A DNA stretch of 64,000 nucleotides from Anaerolineales bacterium UBA6055 (GCA_002428985.1 DIYL01000049.1:1-64000), one strand, 5' to 3'. Shown: positions 55,008 to 63,551, numbered from the stretch's first letter. Translations and numbers: made by a program. The notes: a model not told the origin generated them from the sequence alone.

Positions 55008-56464
55008 GGTGAGTTGACTTCTATCTGTTCCAAAATATCTGCTACAGCGAATACCTTCCAACCTACTACATTACGTGCCCGTAAATATTGCCCATCCTCT
55101 GTGAATTCAAGCTCGTAACCATAAGTATTTAGCCTGAGTACGGGTTTGTACGAATCAATATGTGGGATCCAGATTGTCACATAGGGTTCACGCTCATGGA
55201 AAGTTGCTAGCATATTACGAGTCATTTCTTCTGCAAGAACAATTGGAAGCCCTAGCTCAGTAGAATTATCTTGTGTGGTATATGGACAGTCTTCCCGCAT
55301 AAGAAAGTACGTTCGTTCTGTTCTATCACTTGATACTGTCATGGTATAGAGATTAGTACAAAATAAGCGTAAATTTACATCATCTTCGTAGATGCCGAAG
55401 CGTATGTCGTCTGTATAAACAATCTCAATAGGGTCAAGTTGAACGGCATAGGTTGATCCAGATGGCAACATATCTAAGCTTACTTGCTCAGGTAACCACC
55501 CTACACACGCATTTCCCCATGAGCAACCACCCAATTCACGCCATAGTTCACCTTTGTTATCGGTTACGCCGATAACATTACCACCGCATCCACCACCTGC
55601 TACGATTGTTCCTGTGAGAGTAATTATATAGGTTTCATCATAATTCCAGATATAATCACGACAACTTGTTCCCTGTGAATGGCTTGGTAATTCGGTTTGT
55701 ATACCTGTCTCGATATTCGTCAGAATAGATGGTAGATGACCCAGTACTTCGTATTTTTCCTGTGGTGATACATCAGCACCTGTGTATCTATTACGTCTTT
55801 CATCAGTTTGTGGGATGAAAGGTATTGGCACATATTCTTCAGTAGTGACGGGAGAACGCAAGACAGTCCCATCGAATTTTAGTGTAATGTAATATGGTTT
55901 GAGGTTATATAGTTCCGGAGCAATATAAAAACTTAACTGCTCATTTGGAACATCCCACTGAATCGGACTTGCATTAAGCGACCCAAGATGCGTTCCATAA
56001 TCAACACGTAATTGCTGTGCCTCCACATCCCACAACCAATAAAATGTTTGAGATATATTATTTGTTCCTATGATAAGCAGAAGGTTTTCATCGGTCGGTG
56101 CCCATTCCATTTGTATTTGGTTCGTGGGCACGCCTCCTAACCAATTTGTCACTTCATCTCCATTTGTATCAATAATTATTGGTGTTGTGTTTTTGATTGA
56201 ATATAAACTGTGTTGGACACCATATCCTGCAAAATACTTTCCTGATGGCGACCAACCCGGTCCACCAATACCTGTCATACCTGCTGGAATGACATCTGCA
56301 CCGATATGACGGCTATCTATGCCATCAGCGCGTTCGATAATAATGCCACCCAACATGCGGGAATAGTAATATAGATATGGTGGTTTGATTTCATCGGCTT
56401 TAACCGTTGGTAATCCAATCACACAAATTAGCACTAAGAGAATATAACGAGGCAGTTTGATCAT
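55004..56464 (-). CDS. Secreted beta-propeller-like protein, paralogue 1
   Basis: 486 residues. Signal peptide (RYILLVLICVIGLPTVKA) followed by the same opening as its neighbour, DEIKPPYLYYYSRMLGG, GGPGWSPSGKYFAGYG and later MEWAPTDENLLLIIG and YIWNYDETYIITLTG. Full-length similarity, but about 160 bases near the 5' end are almost identical in DNA to the neighbour. Exported; the role is unknown. Confidence 0.75.
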   Translation of the reverse strand: MIKLPRYILLVLICVIGLPTVKADEIKPPYLYYYSRMLGGIIIERADGIDSRHIGADVIPAGMTGIGGPGWSPSGKYFAGYGVQHSLYSIKNTTPIIIDTNGDEVTNWLGGVPTNQIQMEWAPTDENLLLIIGTNNISQTFYWLWDVEAQQLRVDYGTHLGSLNASPIQWDVPNEQLSFYIAPELYNLKPYYITLKFDGTVLRSPVTTEEYVPIPFIPQTDERRNRYTGADVSPQEKYEVLGHLPSILTNIETGIQTELPSHSQGTSCRDYIWNYDETYIITLTGTIVAGGGCGGNVIGVTDNKGELWRELGGCSWGNACVGWLPEQVSLDMLPSGSTYAVQLDPIEIVYTDDIRFGIYEDDVNLRLFCTNLYTMTVSSDRTERTYFLMREDCPYTTQDNSTELGLPIVLAEEMTRNMLATFHEREPYVTIWIPHIDSYKPVLRLNTYGYELEFTEDGQYLRARNVVGWKVFAVADILEQIEVNSP

Positions 56465-56577
56465 AACGAAAGTCCACAGAGTGATAGGTTGCTCTATAAA
56501 TCCTACAATATCAAACTGTAGCTGTACTTACCTGACGCGTACCCTATGCATGTCCAACTATCATAATCGAGTAAAGT

Positions 56578-56754
56578 CTATGATTGTCGCCAGCGATTAA
56601 CCACATTACCACTTTCAGTATATTGCATCGAAAATGCCCGATGTACATCAAGTTCAAAGAGGATATATTTTGTCCCGAATTGGTTGCGTCGGTCAGGATG
56701 AATGAGTAACCAATCCTCGAGATTGGTGCAGATTACGTCATGTTTTTGTCCCAA
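56578..56754 (-). CDS. Possible small protein overlapping photolyase 3' end
   Basis: 58 residues from a TTG at 56754: HDVICTNLEDWLLIHPDRRN, FGTKYILFELDVHRAFSMQY, TESGNVVNRWRQS. The sequence has ordinary protein composition beyond the photolyase stop. AAAGGACC lies about 8 bases upstream, inside photolyase. It could also be a piece of a longer lost gene. No family recognised. Confidence 0.35.
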   Translation of the reverse strand: MGQKHDVICTNLEDWLLIHPDRRNQFGTKYILFELDVHRAFSMQYTESGNVVNRWRQS

Positions 56755-58267
56755 AACGACGCGGTCCTTTTCTGCTACCGTGGCGTTCAACGACTTTTTG
56801 TGCCTCAGCTTTGACATCATCACGTTTGCGTAATGCCCAAATTTGATCCTTTGCAGATTTTGACGCAGCTTTATGATCAATGATTGGTAAAGGGTAATCC
56901 TTTCCAATTAAGCATTTCGCCTCATGTTGGGTCATCGGTGGCATCGTATGTGGTTCATGGATATATTCAATTGGAACATATGTTAATTCGGGCACCCATT
57001 CACGGATAAAAATCCCTTCAGGGTCTTGGTCTTGCGCTTGCTTGACAGGGCTATAAACACGCAAGGTATTAATGCCAGTTGCGCCACTTTGCATCTGGCA
57101 TTGCGAATAGTGAATCCCCGGTTCATAGTCCGTAAATAAACGTGCCAACCATACAGAGGTCACCTGCCATTTAATCCACAGATGATAACTCGCAAACGAC
57201 ATCAACAACGCCCGCATCCGAAAGTTAATCCAACCCGTTGCTCTCAAATACCGCACACAGGCGTCAATCATAGGAAATCCGGTCTGACCAGCTTGTAGGG
57301 CATTCCAGCGAATGTTTGCATCAGCATCTATTTCTGGGTTATCCCGCAGGCTATCATATTGTGGAACAAAACTTTCAAATTCAATGCGGGGTTCATCTTC
57401 CAGTTTCTGGATGAAGTGGTCGCGCCATGCAATCCGTGATTCAAAGGCTTTCATAGCTTGCTTAAAGTTACCATCAAGTGACGCATAGGCATCTGTTGGC
57501 ATAGTATACAGTCCATCACGACGTGCTTTAACCGCATTATAGACTTGTCTTAAGGACAGGGTTCCATAAGCTAGATGTGTACTCAAACGGGAGCAACTAT
57601 CAGGTGCAGTTAAAGGGCTCGACATATCGCGATGATAAGTCGCTCCGCGTGCTTGTAAAAATGTATGTAAGACATGATGAGCTTCAATTTCGCCCCCATG
57701 CTGACGATACTCAATCCCCTCATCACGGATGCCAAGGTCGTCCCATGCTGGAATATTACCTTCCTCGATTTCCAATGATATGAGTGTTTTAGGTATAGGT
57801 GTAATCGGTATACTTATCTGTTCTGCCCATAAGGTACGTCGTTGATTGCGATCGTTTAAGGGGCGAATCACACCATTATTTGGTGTCTCGATAAATGAAA
57901 TATTCTGTTCCTCACACCAACGTCTGACCGTTATATCCCGTGTATATGTGAGCGCATTGCCAACCTCTTGATGAGCGTGAATCGCACCAATATCGAACTT
58001 ACCCTGTAACGCCACTAAGGTGTCTATTATCTCACCAACTCTAACAATAAGTGGTTGTCCACGATCACGAAGTTGTTCGCGCAGATCAATCAAACAATCA
58101 ACTACGAAATCATAATGGCGCCGATCATAATCTGGTGCATGGATGATAGACGGTTCAATGATATATAGGGGCAATACCGCACCATTTTGTACAGCTGTGT
58201 AAAGTGGTTGATGATCTTGAATGCGCAGATCACGTTTAAACCAAACAATAGTAATCGGTTGTTTCAT
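56738..58267 (-). CDS. phr: Cryptochrome/deoxyribodipyrimidine photolyase
   Basis: 509 residues. Antenna-chromophore domain (VWFKRDLRIQDHQPL) followed by the FAD-binding domain: SRLSTHLAYGTLSLRQVY, WRDHFIQKLE, FPMIDACVRYLRATGWINFRMR and YSQCQMQSGATGINTLRVYSP. It repairs UV-induced pyrimidine dimers with light, or may be a cryptochrome-like sensor. Use of light-dependent repair implies a lit habitat. The subclass (CPD, 6-4 or other) cannot be stated from inspection. Confidence 0.9.
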   Translation of the reverse strand: MKQPITIVWFKRDLRIQDHQPLYTAVQNGAVLPLYIIEPSIIHAPDYDRRHYDFVVDCLIDLREQLRDRGQPLIVRVGEIIDTLVALQGKFDIGAIHAHQEVGNALTYTRDITVRRWCEEQNISFIETPNNGVIRPLNDRNQRRTLWAEQISIPITPIPKTLISLEIEEGNIPAWDDLGIRDEGIEYRQHGGEIEAHHVLHTFLQARGATYHRDMSSPLTAPDSCSRLSTHLAYGTLSLRQVYNAVKARRDGLYTMPTDAYASLDGNFKQAMKAFESRIAWRDHFIQKLEDEPRIEFESFVPQYDSLRDNPEIDADANIRWNALQAGQTGFPMIDACVRYLRATGWINFRMRALLMSFASYHLWIKWQVTSVWLARLFTDYEPGIHYSQCQMQSGATGINTLRVYSPVKQAQDQDPEGIFIREWVPELTYVPIEYIHEPHTMPPMTQHEAKCLIGKDYPLPIIDHKAASKSAKDQIWALRKRDDVKAEAQKVVERHGSRKGPRRFGTKT

Positions 58268-58270
58268 GGA

Positions 58271-58804
58271 TTAGATGTTATCTTCTGGTATATGGAAGAC
58301 AATTAGCTCAACCGAAAGCACTCGCTTGCGGTAGGGTACATAGTAAACAGCGAGTGTCATATTATCGCGCAAGAGGTTAAATTGATGGCGTTTTAACTCA
58401 AAATTGCGTCCGTCAAGATGAAGAAAGAGCCCACCGTAACGATCGGTGCGTTCATCTAATTTAGCAACACCTGTAGCAACAGAGGTCGTTAGTGTTGACA
58501 TGATGCGCCATGCTCTTACAATTACACCAATCGCCCCAATTAAAGCCATAATCAGTAAAATACCCAGGCATTGGGTTGCGATTGCCGTTGGTGCTTCGGC
58601 ACGAAATATCGAATAGATGATTCCAGTAGCCAGCCAAAATGCAATAGCACTTAGCATCGTCGGAACACGATCCAACCATAAACGGCGACGTTGTATCTGG
58701 CTGAGTTGTCCGGCACGGTTGAGTTTGATCTCGTCTTCTGTCACCCGAAACGCTGCCAGCCAGAATGGGTTTGGTTGTAGGTAGTGATAGTGTTTATCAG
58801 TCAT
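58271..58804 (-). CDS. Hypothetical membrane protein
   Basis: 177 residues. Two membrane helices at about residues 48-65 and 80-97, then a soluble beta-rich end (RYGGLFLHLDGRNFELKRHQF, VYYVPYRKRVLSVELIVF), reminiscent of small bacterial PH-like or DUF2244 domains. Begins 34 bases after the previous gene start region, and ends 3 bases before photolyase on the same strand; probably co-transcribed with it. Confidence 0.6.
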   Translation of the reverse strand: MTDKHYHYLQPNPFWLAAFRVTEDEIKLNRAGQLSQIQRRRLWLDRVPTMLSAIAFWLATGIIYSIFRAEAPTAIATQCLGILLIMALIGAIGVIVRAWRIMSTLTTSVATGVAKLDERTDRYGGLFLHLDGRNFELKRHQFNLLRDNMTLAVYYVPYRKRVLSVELIVFHIPEDNI

Positions 58805-58838
58805 AAAACTAGTCTAGCATCGGCATAACAGACAAACG

Positions 58839-59735
58839 TTAGAGCACACCTTTGATATGCATTAAATCTTCAAGTGCATTAATCACATCACGTTGTGTAT
58901 AAACTACACGCATATAGACGTTGATCTTAATCAAATTTGAAATCGCTTTGCGTAGAGCATTGCCTTCGTCAACATATTGATCAAGCAATAAATCGCGTTC
59001 GACAGGAGCAGGATTTTTTGGCGCGAGGAAGACAGGGTTGCCTTTTTCATCACGCGAGTCACTATCACCAGCAAAGTTAACAATAACACGATGACCTGAT
59101 GCCGCTTTTTCTACAGCTTCAAAAATATCAGCAGCGTGCATACGGTATGGTGTTACTTCGATGTCCGCGACTGCCCCTTTAGAACTAAATGTAACTGTCA
59201 GTGTACCGAGGTCTTTAGCAAAACGCATCAGATACTTACGCATCCGGTTCGCATTCTTGACCATTTCATTATAATGCGCGTTTTTGGCAGTTTCGCTTTT
59301 CTGAATACCATCAGGGACAAACAATGGGAACCCCTCTTTGCTGTGGTCGGGGATAATGTCGATCCCATCTTTGCCATCAGAAAAGAAGATAATGATTGCA
59401 TGATCCTCTATAATTTCATCCATTGCAATTTCAAGACTAGCAGCAGCCCCAAATGTACGTGGCGAAATTTCATATAAACTGACCAGTGATTGTTTACGGG
59501 CTTCCATTTCCAGTATATGGTCAATTTCAAACTGGTACTCCCGCCCGTGGGTATCAGGATGGATTTGCGGATCATAAAAGCGAATATTCTTTTCTGTTAA
59601 CCAATCATTGATGTCATCGCGTTCTTTATTACGGAGCAAACTACCCTCCGCATCACGAATGTTACACGACCCACCAGAAAACACTCGAATATCGTGCATT
59701 TCCGATAAGTTTGATGCGAGTTTCCACCGTAACAT
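58839..59735 (-). CDS. Nucleoside 2-deoxyribosyltransferase-like domain protein
   Basis: 298 residues. RVFSGGSCNIRDAEGSLLRN, INDWLTEKNIRFYDPQIHPD and later SLEIAMDEIIEDHAIIIFFSDGKDG resemble the deoxyribosyltransferase-2 fold (strand-Gly-rich loop, FYDPQ, and a Glu in a helix). The C-terminal 120 residues are helical and unassigned. I start at 59735, after AAGGG, instead of 59846. Function uncertain; it could be a base-exchange or nucleotide-hydrolysing enzyme. Confidence 0.5.
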   Translation of the reverse strand: MLRWKLASNLSEMHDIRVFSGGSCNIRDAEGSLLRNKERDDINDWLTEKNIRFYDPQIHPDTHGREYQFEIDHILEMEARKQSLVSLYEISPRTFGAAASLEIAMDEIIEDHAIIIFFSDGKDGIDIIPDHSKEGFPLFVPDGIQKSETAKNAHYNEMVKNANRMRKYLMRFAKDLGTLTVTFSSKGAVADIEVTPYRMHAADIFEAVEKAASGHRVIVNFAGDSDSRDEKGNPVFLAPKNPAPVERDLLLDQYVDEGNALRKAISNLIKINVYMRVVYTQRDVINALEDLMHIKGVL

Positions 59736-59895
59736 ATTTTTACACCCTTTATTTAGTCTTATGCGTAATTGTCTAACCAGTATACCGCTATCTTGCGTTT
59801 GTTGATAATTGAAATATGTCTGATAATATCCCGCTGCTGATCCCACATCTTATTAATTGATAAATTACAATAAGATAACAAATTATTACATAAGT

Positions 59896-59922
59896 TGTCC
59901 GAAATCTGTCCAATATTTGTCC
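59896..59922 (+). promoter_or_regulatory. 11-bp-periodic direct-repeat operator
   Basis: TGTCC at 59896, 59907 and 59918, each preceded by T or C and spaced exactly 11 bases. Direct repeats of 11-bp period are the binding pattern of OmpR/PhoB-type response regulators. They lie about 75 bases upstream of the repeat-peptide gene. Confidence 0.55.
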
Positions 59923-59996
59923 AAAACCGACTGACTCCAATTGCGAAAAATGAGACGCTAGAAGTGTCGAAAACATTAGCTTTTAGGAGTTTCACA

Positions 59997-60152
59997 ATGA
60001 AGAATTTAGGTCCAGGTAACGGTACACATCCACCTCGCAAATTGGGTCCAGGTAACGGTACACACCCACCTCGTAAGTTAGGACCAGGTAACGGTACACA
60101 CCCACCTCGTAAGTTGGGGCCTGGTAATGGTACACACCCACCACGCATCTAA
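59997..60152 (+). CDS. 51-residue peptide of four 12-residue repeats
   Basis: The sequence is MKN, then LGPGNGTHPPR, then three copies of KLGPGNGTHPPR, then I. Repeats are identical in protein but differ at synonymous positions (CAT/CAC, CGC/CGT, TTG/TTA, GGT/GGA/GGG, CCA/CCT), so the peptide, not just the DNA, is being kept. AGGAG lies 8 bases before the ATG and an intrinsic terminator follows, so it is a genuine independent gene. No signal peptide or leader is present. Possible roles: multi-core precursor of a modified peptide, metal-binding or surface peptide (one His per repeat), or a signalling peptide. No modification enzyme is adjacent. Confidence 0.75.
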   Translation: MKNLGPGNGTHPPRKLGPGNGTHPPRKLGPGNGTHPPRKLGPGNGTHPPRI

Positions 60153-60180
60153 ATCCTATAGATGATGTATATCAGAAAAC

Positions 60181-60205
60181 GCCCGTTGTATAGCGGGCTT
60201 TTCTT
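60181..60205 (+). terminator. Intrinsic terminator of the repeat-peptide gene
   Basis: GCCCG and CGGGC arms, extended by a weak inner TT/AG pairing, followed by TTTTCTTTTT. Confidence 0.8.
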
Positions 60206-60382
60206 TTTCTAAGCAACCTCTGTATGAGTTAAAACCCCATCTCAATTAAAAACTTACCCTATTAATTAATTCAGTAATAATAGTCAAATGGTGTCAAACC
60301 ATATCTTAACAGACTGTTTTTATGAAATTAATCGAATATCGGTTAGACTTGACAGAGAATAGCTGTGTATAGGAGTACTCAG

Positions 60383-60754
60383 ATGGCAGTACGTTGTTTA
60401 GTAGTTGAAGATGAATTTTTTACACGTGATGTACTCTCCTTAACACTGCGTCGTGCAAATATAGATGTTGATGTGGTAGAGAGTGGTGCTGCTGCTCTGG
60501 AATATCTGCAAACAAACCAGCCGGATGTTGCGCTCATCGATTTACATATGCCCAATATTGACGGATATGATGTGATTAATGCGATTCGTGCGGACAAGCG
60601 TCTTCAAAATTTGATCATCATTATCATCACTGCGAACCCCTCTGCTATCAATACGCCAGAAGCTCAAGCAGCAGATGCGTTCTTATCTAAGCCGTTAGAT
60701 ATTCAACGGGTGGTTGAGGTAATCCGGCAAAAAATACAAGTTCGTCAATCTTAG
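60383..60754 (+). CDS. Single-domain response regulator
   Basis: 123 residues: CLVVEDEFFTRDVLSL, VALIDLHMPNIDGYDV (phosphoacceptor Asp), IIITANPSA and FLSKPLDIQRV. Start at 60383, 8 bases after AGGAG. No kinase is adjacent; it precedes another receiver. A promoter-like TTGACA lies at about 60350. Confidence 0.88.
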   Translation: MAVRCLVVEDEFFTRDVLSLTLRRANIDVDVVESGAAALEYLQTNQPDVALIDLHMPNIDGYDVINAIRADKRLQNLIIIIITANPSAINTPEAQAADAFLSKPLDIQRVVEVIRQKIQVRQS

Positions 60755-60843
60755 TATATTCTTAAATACCTGAATTATATTTTTAAACCGTAACTCTTTG
60801 TGTTACCATTACAATAGAATATGTAACGGGGGAATTGTATTAG

Positions 60844-61221
60844 ATGGATTACCATATTCTTGTGTTGGAGGATGATACATCACTTCTACAATTGTATGGA
60901 GTTTATCTTGCGCGCAGTAACTTCAAATTCACCTTAGAAGAATTTGCAGACAACGCCTTATTGATATTAAAAAAGCAACAGATTGATTTACTGATTGTAG
61001 ATATTAATCTGAATCAGTCTATGAGTGGGATTGATGTGATTCGTCATATCCGGCAGGATCTAGCTAATGAGCATATCAAAGTGCTAATTGCCTCATCGTT
61101 CCCAGAACGCTACAGTCACCTTGACTTGAATATCACAGGCGCATTGACTAAACCAATCAAATATCGTGAGTTAATCGACGCAGTCAATACGATCTTATGC
61201 CCTAAGTCGCTCTCGAATTAG
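60844..61221 (+). CDS. Single-domain response regulator
   Basis: 125 residues: ILVLEDDTSLLQLYG, LLIVDINLNQSMSGID with the phosphoacceptor Asp, KVLIASSFPERY, and ALTKPIKYREL (Lys). The Thr/Ser switch residue is Ser in IASSF. It lies 89 bases after the previous receiver and ends next to a convergent gene. Orphan receiver. Confidence 0.88.
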   Translation: MDYHILVLEDDTSLLQLYGVYLARSNFKFTLEEFADNALLILKKQQIDLLIVDINLNQSMSGIDVIRHIRQDLANEHIKVLIASSFPERYSHLDLNITGALTKPIKYRELIDAVNTILCPKSLSN

Positions 61222-62232
61222 TTACCCTTTAACAATACGCTTGGCAACACGCAACTGAGCCGGGAAAATGGGAAGGAATTCAATTAGATTTTCATAGCGA
61301 TTGCCGACTTCTTGCAGATAGCGACGCATCACGCTGACTGTGCCCGGCAAAATTGTCATACCACGCACTTTTTTCTCCATCAGAATATAAGATTTTGCCT
61401 CGGCTTTATTCATATAATCTTCAAGGTACATCGCGACTGATGCTGATACAAACAACGCGATAAATTGTTCTTCCCACGTCGGGTATTCTGCTTTGAAGTT
61501 GTCATTGACTGGCATGTCTTTTTGAGATGCTTGTTCAAGTGCATCGGGATGTTTATTGAAATATGCTTTTAACAATAAGCGTCCGTATTCCGTCAAAGAT
61601 GCACGATAAGAATGATTCAGCAAGGTTTCCTCATCGAATGGCCACGGAGGACTATCACCCCATGCTAACGGTGGTGGTGTTATCGCGACGAGATCATTAC
61701 CGACACGAATACCAATATTTTCATCAGCCGGATAAAGCAAATTCGGCATAAAAATCAAATGCTCATCAAAGTCGCCAACAAACGGTGATAAGAATTCATG
61801 ATATTTCACAGTTTGGAAAACTTGACTCGCCTGCGCCTCGGCTAGTGACCAGACGTTATTATCATCCGCCCAATACGTTTGAATTTTTGCCGTTTCATAT
61901 AAGTCCCAGAGGTTGCTGTTCCAATTTTCTGTAACCCACGGGGGGAGAGCTTTGATTGCCAACTTATCTGACCAATCGAAGAGCATCGACAGTGTGAATA
62001 ATGCCTCCAACGGAACATTACGGTCGAGCATAGTTTGTAATCCCTGTACCGCTGGATGCGAATCATAGCCGTTATCGAGCATATATTTACGAGTCGAGCG
62101 GGCGTGGGCGTGCGGTTGATGTCGCTTACGTTGCTGCGCCTTTTCAGGATGATCTGTTGCAGATAAAGCAACAGACAGGAGGCGAATGCGATCATCGATT
62201 TTGACGGTAATATCAGATGTTTGCGTGCTCAT
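61222..62232 (-). CDS. Hypothetical protein
   Basis: 336 residues, soluble. Recognisable features only: a His-rich basic segment (RKRHQPHAHARSTRKYM), many Trp residues (WVTENWNSNLWDLYE, TYWADDNNVWSLAE), an acidic-aromatic LAWGDSPPWPFDEETLL and C-terminal helices (VMRRYLQEVGNRYENLIEFL). No family or catalytic motif recognised. It is the gene next to selC, separated by 230 bases, with no evident functional link. Confidence 0.65.
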   Translation of the reverse strand: MSTQTSDITVKIDDRIRLLSVALSATDHPEKAQQRKRHQPHAHARSTRKYMLDNGYDSHPAVQGLQTMLDRNVPLEALFTLSMLFDWSDKLAIKALPPWVTENWNSNLWDLYETAKIQTYWADDNNVWSLAEAQASQVFQTVKYHEFLSPFVGDFDEHLIFMPNLLYPADENIGIRVGNDLVAITPPPLAWGDSPPWPFDEETLLNHSYRASLTEYGRLLLKAYFNKHPDALEQASQKDMPVNDNFKAEYPTWEEQFIALFVSASVAMYLEDYMNKAEAKSYILMEKKVRGMTILPGTVSVMRRYLQEVGNRYENLIEFLPIFPAQLRVAKRIVKG

Positions 62233-62426
62233 GCAACTTGTCCAGTTAGGGTATGTTGGTCGATCTTACAGATAGTTTTTGAACTGAATATTAACTTTCT
62301 GCTACACGTATTGTAAAGCGCAATTGCATAGGGGGCAAGCGACGGCATCTTAATTTTTGGCACCGCATCAATGCTATCTGTATGCATTATGCATCATGAC
62401 GCATCAGGATGATTCGAGACTCCACA

Positions 62427-62455
62427 TAGACCCGCCCGTTATCCCCCGCTATAAT
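62427..62455 (+). promoter_or_regulatory. Promoter of the selenocysteine tRNA gene
   Basis: TAGACC (62427-62432), 17-base spacer, TATAAT (62450-62455). The perfect -10 is 7 bases before the mature tRNA 5' end, giving almost no leader. Confidence 0.7.
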
Positions 62456-62462
62456 CCGATGT

Positions 62463-62558
62463 GGGAGTGCATGTATCCCGGTGGATGCCCCAGTCTTCAA
62501 AATTGGTGGTCGGTTGCGCAGAGCAGGCGACGGTGGGTTCGACTCCCATGCATTCCCG
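62463..62558 (+). tRNA. selC: tRNA-Sec (anticodon UCA)
   Basis: 96 bases. Acceptor GGGAGTGC pairs with GCATTCCC (8 bp, one G-U), 5-bp T stem GTGGG/CCCAT with loop TTCGACT, 6-bp D stem GTATCC/GGATGC with a 4-base loop, anticodon stem CCAGT/ATTGG with loop CTTCAAA (anticodon TCA at 62497-62499) and a long variable arm with GTCG/CGAC. The 8+5 helix and 6-bp D stem are marks of bacterial tRNA-Sec. Discriminator G; CCA is not encoded. It inserts selenocysteine at UGA with SelB; selA, selB and selD are not in the window. Confidence 0.95.
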
Positions 62559-63062
62559 TCCTCAAGACAACACATCTGCCAATGTGAATTGCATCGTAAC
62601 TGTGAAATAAAATGAAATTGCACTGTAAGCACAAAAAAATTCGGTATATTTCAAAATGAAATATGCTTATCATTTTCTTCAGAAAACTGAAAATCTATAT
62701 TTTTGCATAGTAAGCGTGGAAAAAATCAGATTAGCGAGTTATCGAATTGCAGCGTAAACGTGAAATAAAATAACTATCAAACTATCTCACAAATCGATAG
62801 GTAATTAGCACTCCCGTTATTTGAGGACAGTTAATGAAGGCTTTTAATATTTATTAGATTAGTGGAAGAGTCGCAGGACATCGAACATAATACTGACTTG
62901 ATAAATTATAGAAAACAGAGGCTTTCACAAACTTTCTATCGATATGTTATGTTGAGATCAGAACTTACTGCCTAGCGTGATATATTCCAATGATGAATTA
63001 TCACACCTATTTTATTAATGGAATAAAACAGCACTTCAACATCTTAGGTTCACCTTAAGATG

Positions 63063-63551
63063 TCAACTATTCTGAATTAGTTTATAGCAGTCTTTATCCC
63101 ATTTGAGTGTGTGGTAGCTTATGTCGGTTGCTATAGAAACTGTGTTGCATGTAATATCAATACCTCTATCGTGAAGCTCAATAATAGCTTTTTGCACTTT
63201 TTCAAAACGTTCTTGCTTTCTGTAAGCAATATAATCCCAATCGTTTGGATTACTTGATAAAGCAATCTTAAATAGTTGTCTTAGGCTAATACCAATATAA
63301 TCTGCATAGTTGACGTAATTATTGAATGAGCAACCACGACTCAACACTCTGCCTCTCTCAATACCTTCAATAACAGATTGTGAAATATGAAGGTGGTTTG
63401 CAAGCTGCTTTACTGTTATTCCCTGAAGTTGTCGGTGGAACATCAGATACCTACCTATTGTTATTATTGTATGTTCTACATCTGATTCCCACTCTTGCGG
63501 TGATAGCAAAAAGACCATATCGTTCCAGCGATTAGTTTGTTGGATGATCAA
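63063..63551 (-). CDS. HTH protein of the transposon, TnsD-C-terminal-like
   Basis: 162 residues. A middle helix-turn-helix (ITVKQLANHLHISQSVIEGIERG) of XRE-like type and a second putative helix-turn-helix at the C-terminus (VSIATDISYHTLKW), like the target-binding tails of TnsD/TniQ proteins. Its ATG overlaps the tniQ stop by four bases (ATGA), so it is translationally coupled. It may be a separated target-recognition part of TniQ, or a regulator of the element. A frameshift splitting one original gene is another possibility. Confidence 0.6.
   Translation of the reverse strand: MIIQQTNRWNDMVFLLSPQEWESDVEHTIITIGRYLMFHRQLQGITVKQLANHLHISQSVIEGIERGRVLSRGCSFNNYVNYADYIGISLRQLFKIALSSNPNDWDYIAYRKQERFEKVQKAIIELHDRGIDITCNTVSIATDISYHTLKWDKDCYKLIQNS

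Noticed and set aside
56755..56907. Upstream extension of the small gene overlapping photolyase
   Set aside because: It lies fully within the photolyase gene in another frame and has no independent support.
59759..60148. Antisense frame reading repeated RGGCVPLPGPNL units
   Set aside because: It mirrors the LGPGNGTHPPR repeats; only the + strand has a ribosome binding site and terminator in the right place.
62583..62775. Repeats near selC as a small CRISPR array
   Set aside because: Motifs are only about 15 bases, loosely conserved and unevenly spaced, as expected for transposase sites.
62808..62830. Sequence GCACTCCCGT resembling the 3' end of selC, as a duplicated attachment site
   Set aside because: The match is only about 9 of 10 bases in AT-rich DNA; likely chance. 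Tn7-like elements do not duplicate tRNA ends.
62776..63062. Search for a guide spacer targeting selC
   Set aside because: No segment matching the tRNA gene beyond short chance matches was found, so no RNA-guided transposon can be claimed.
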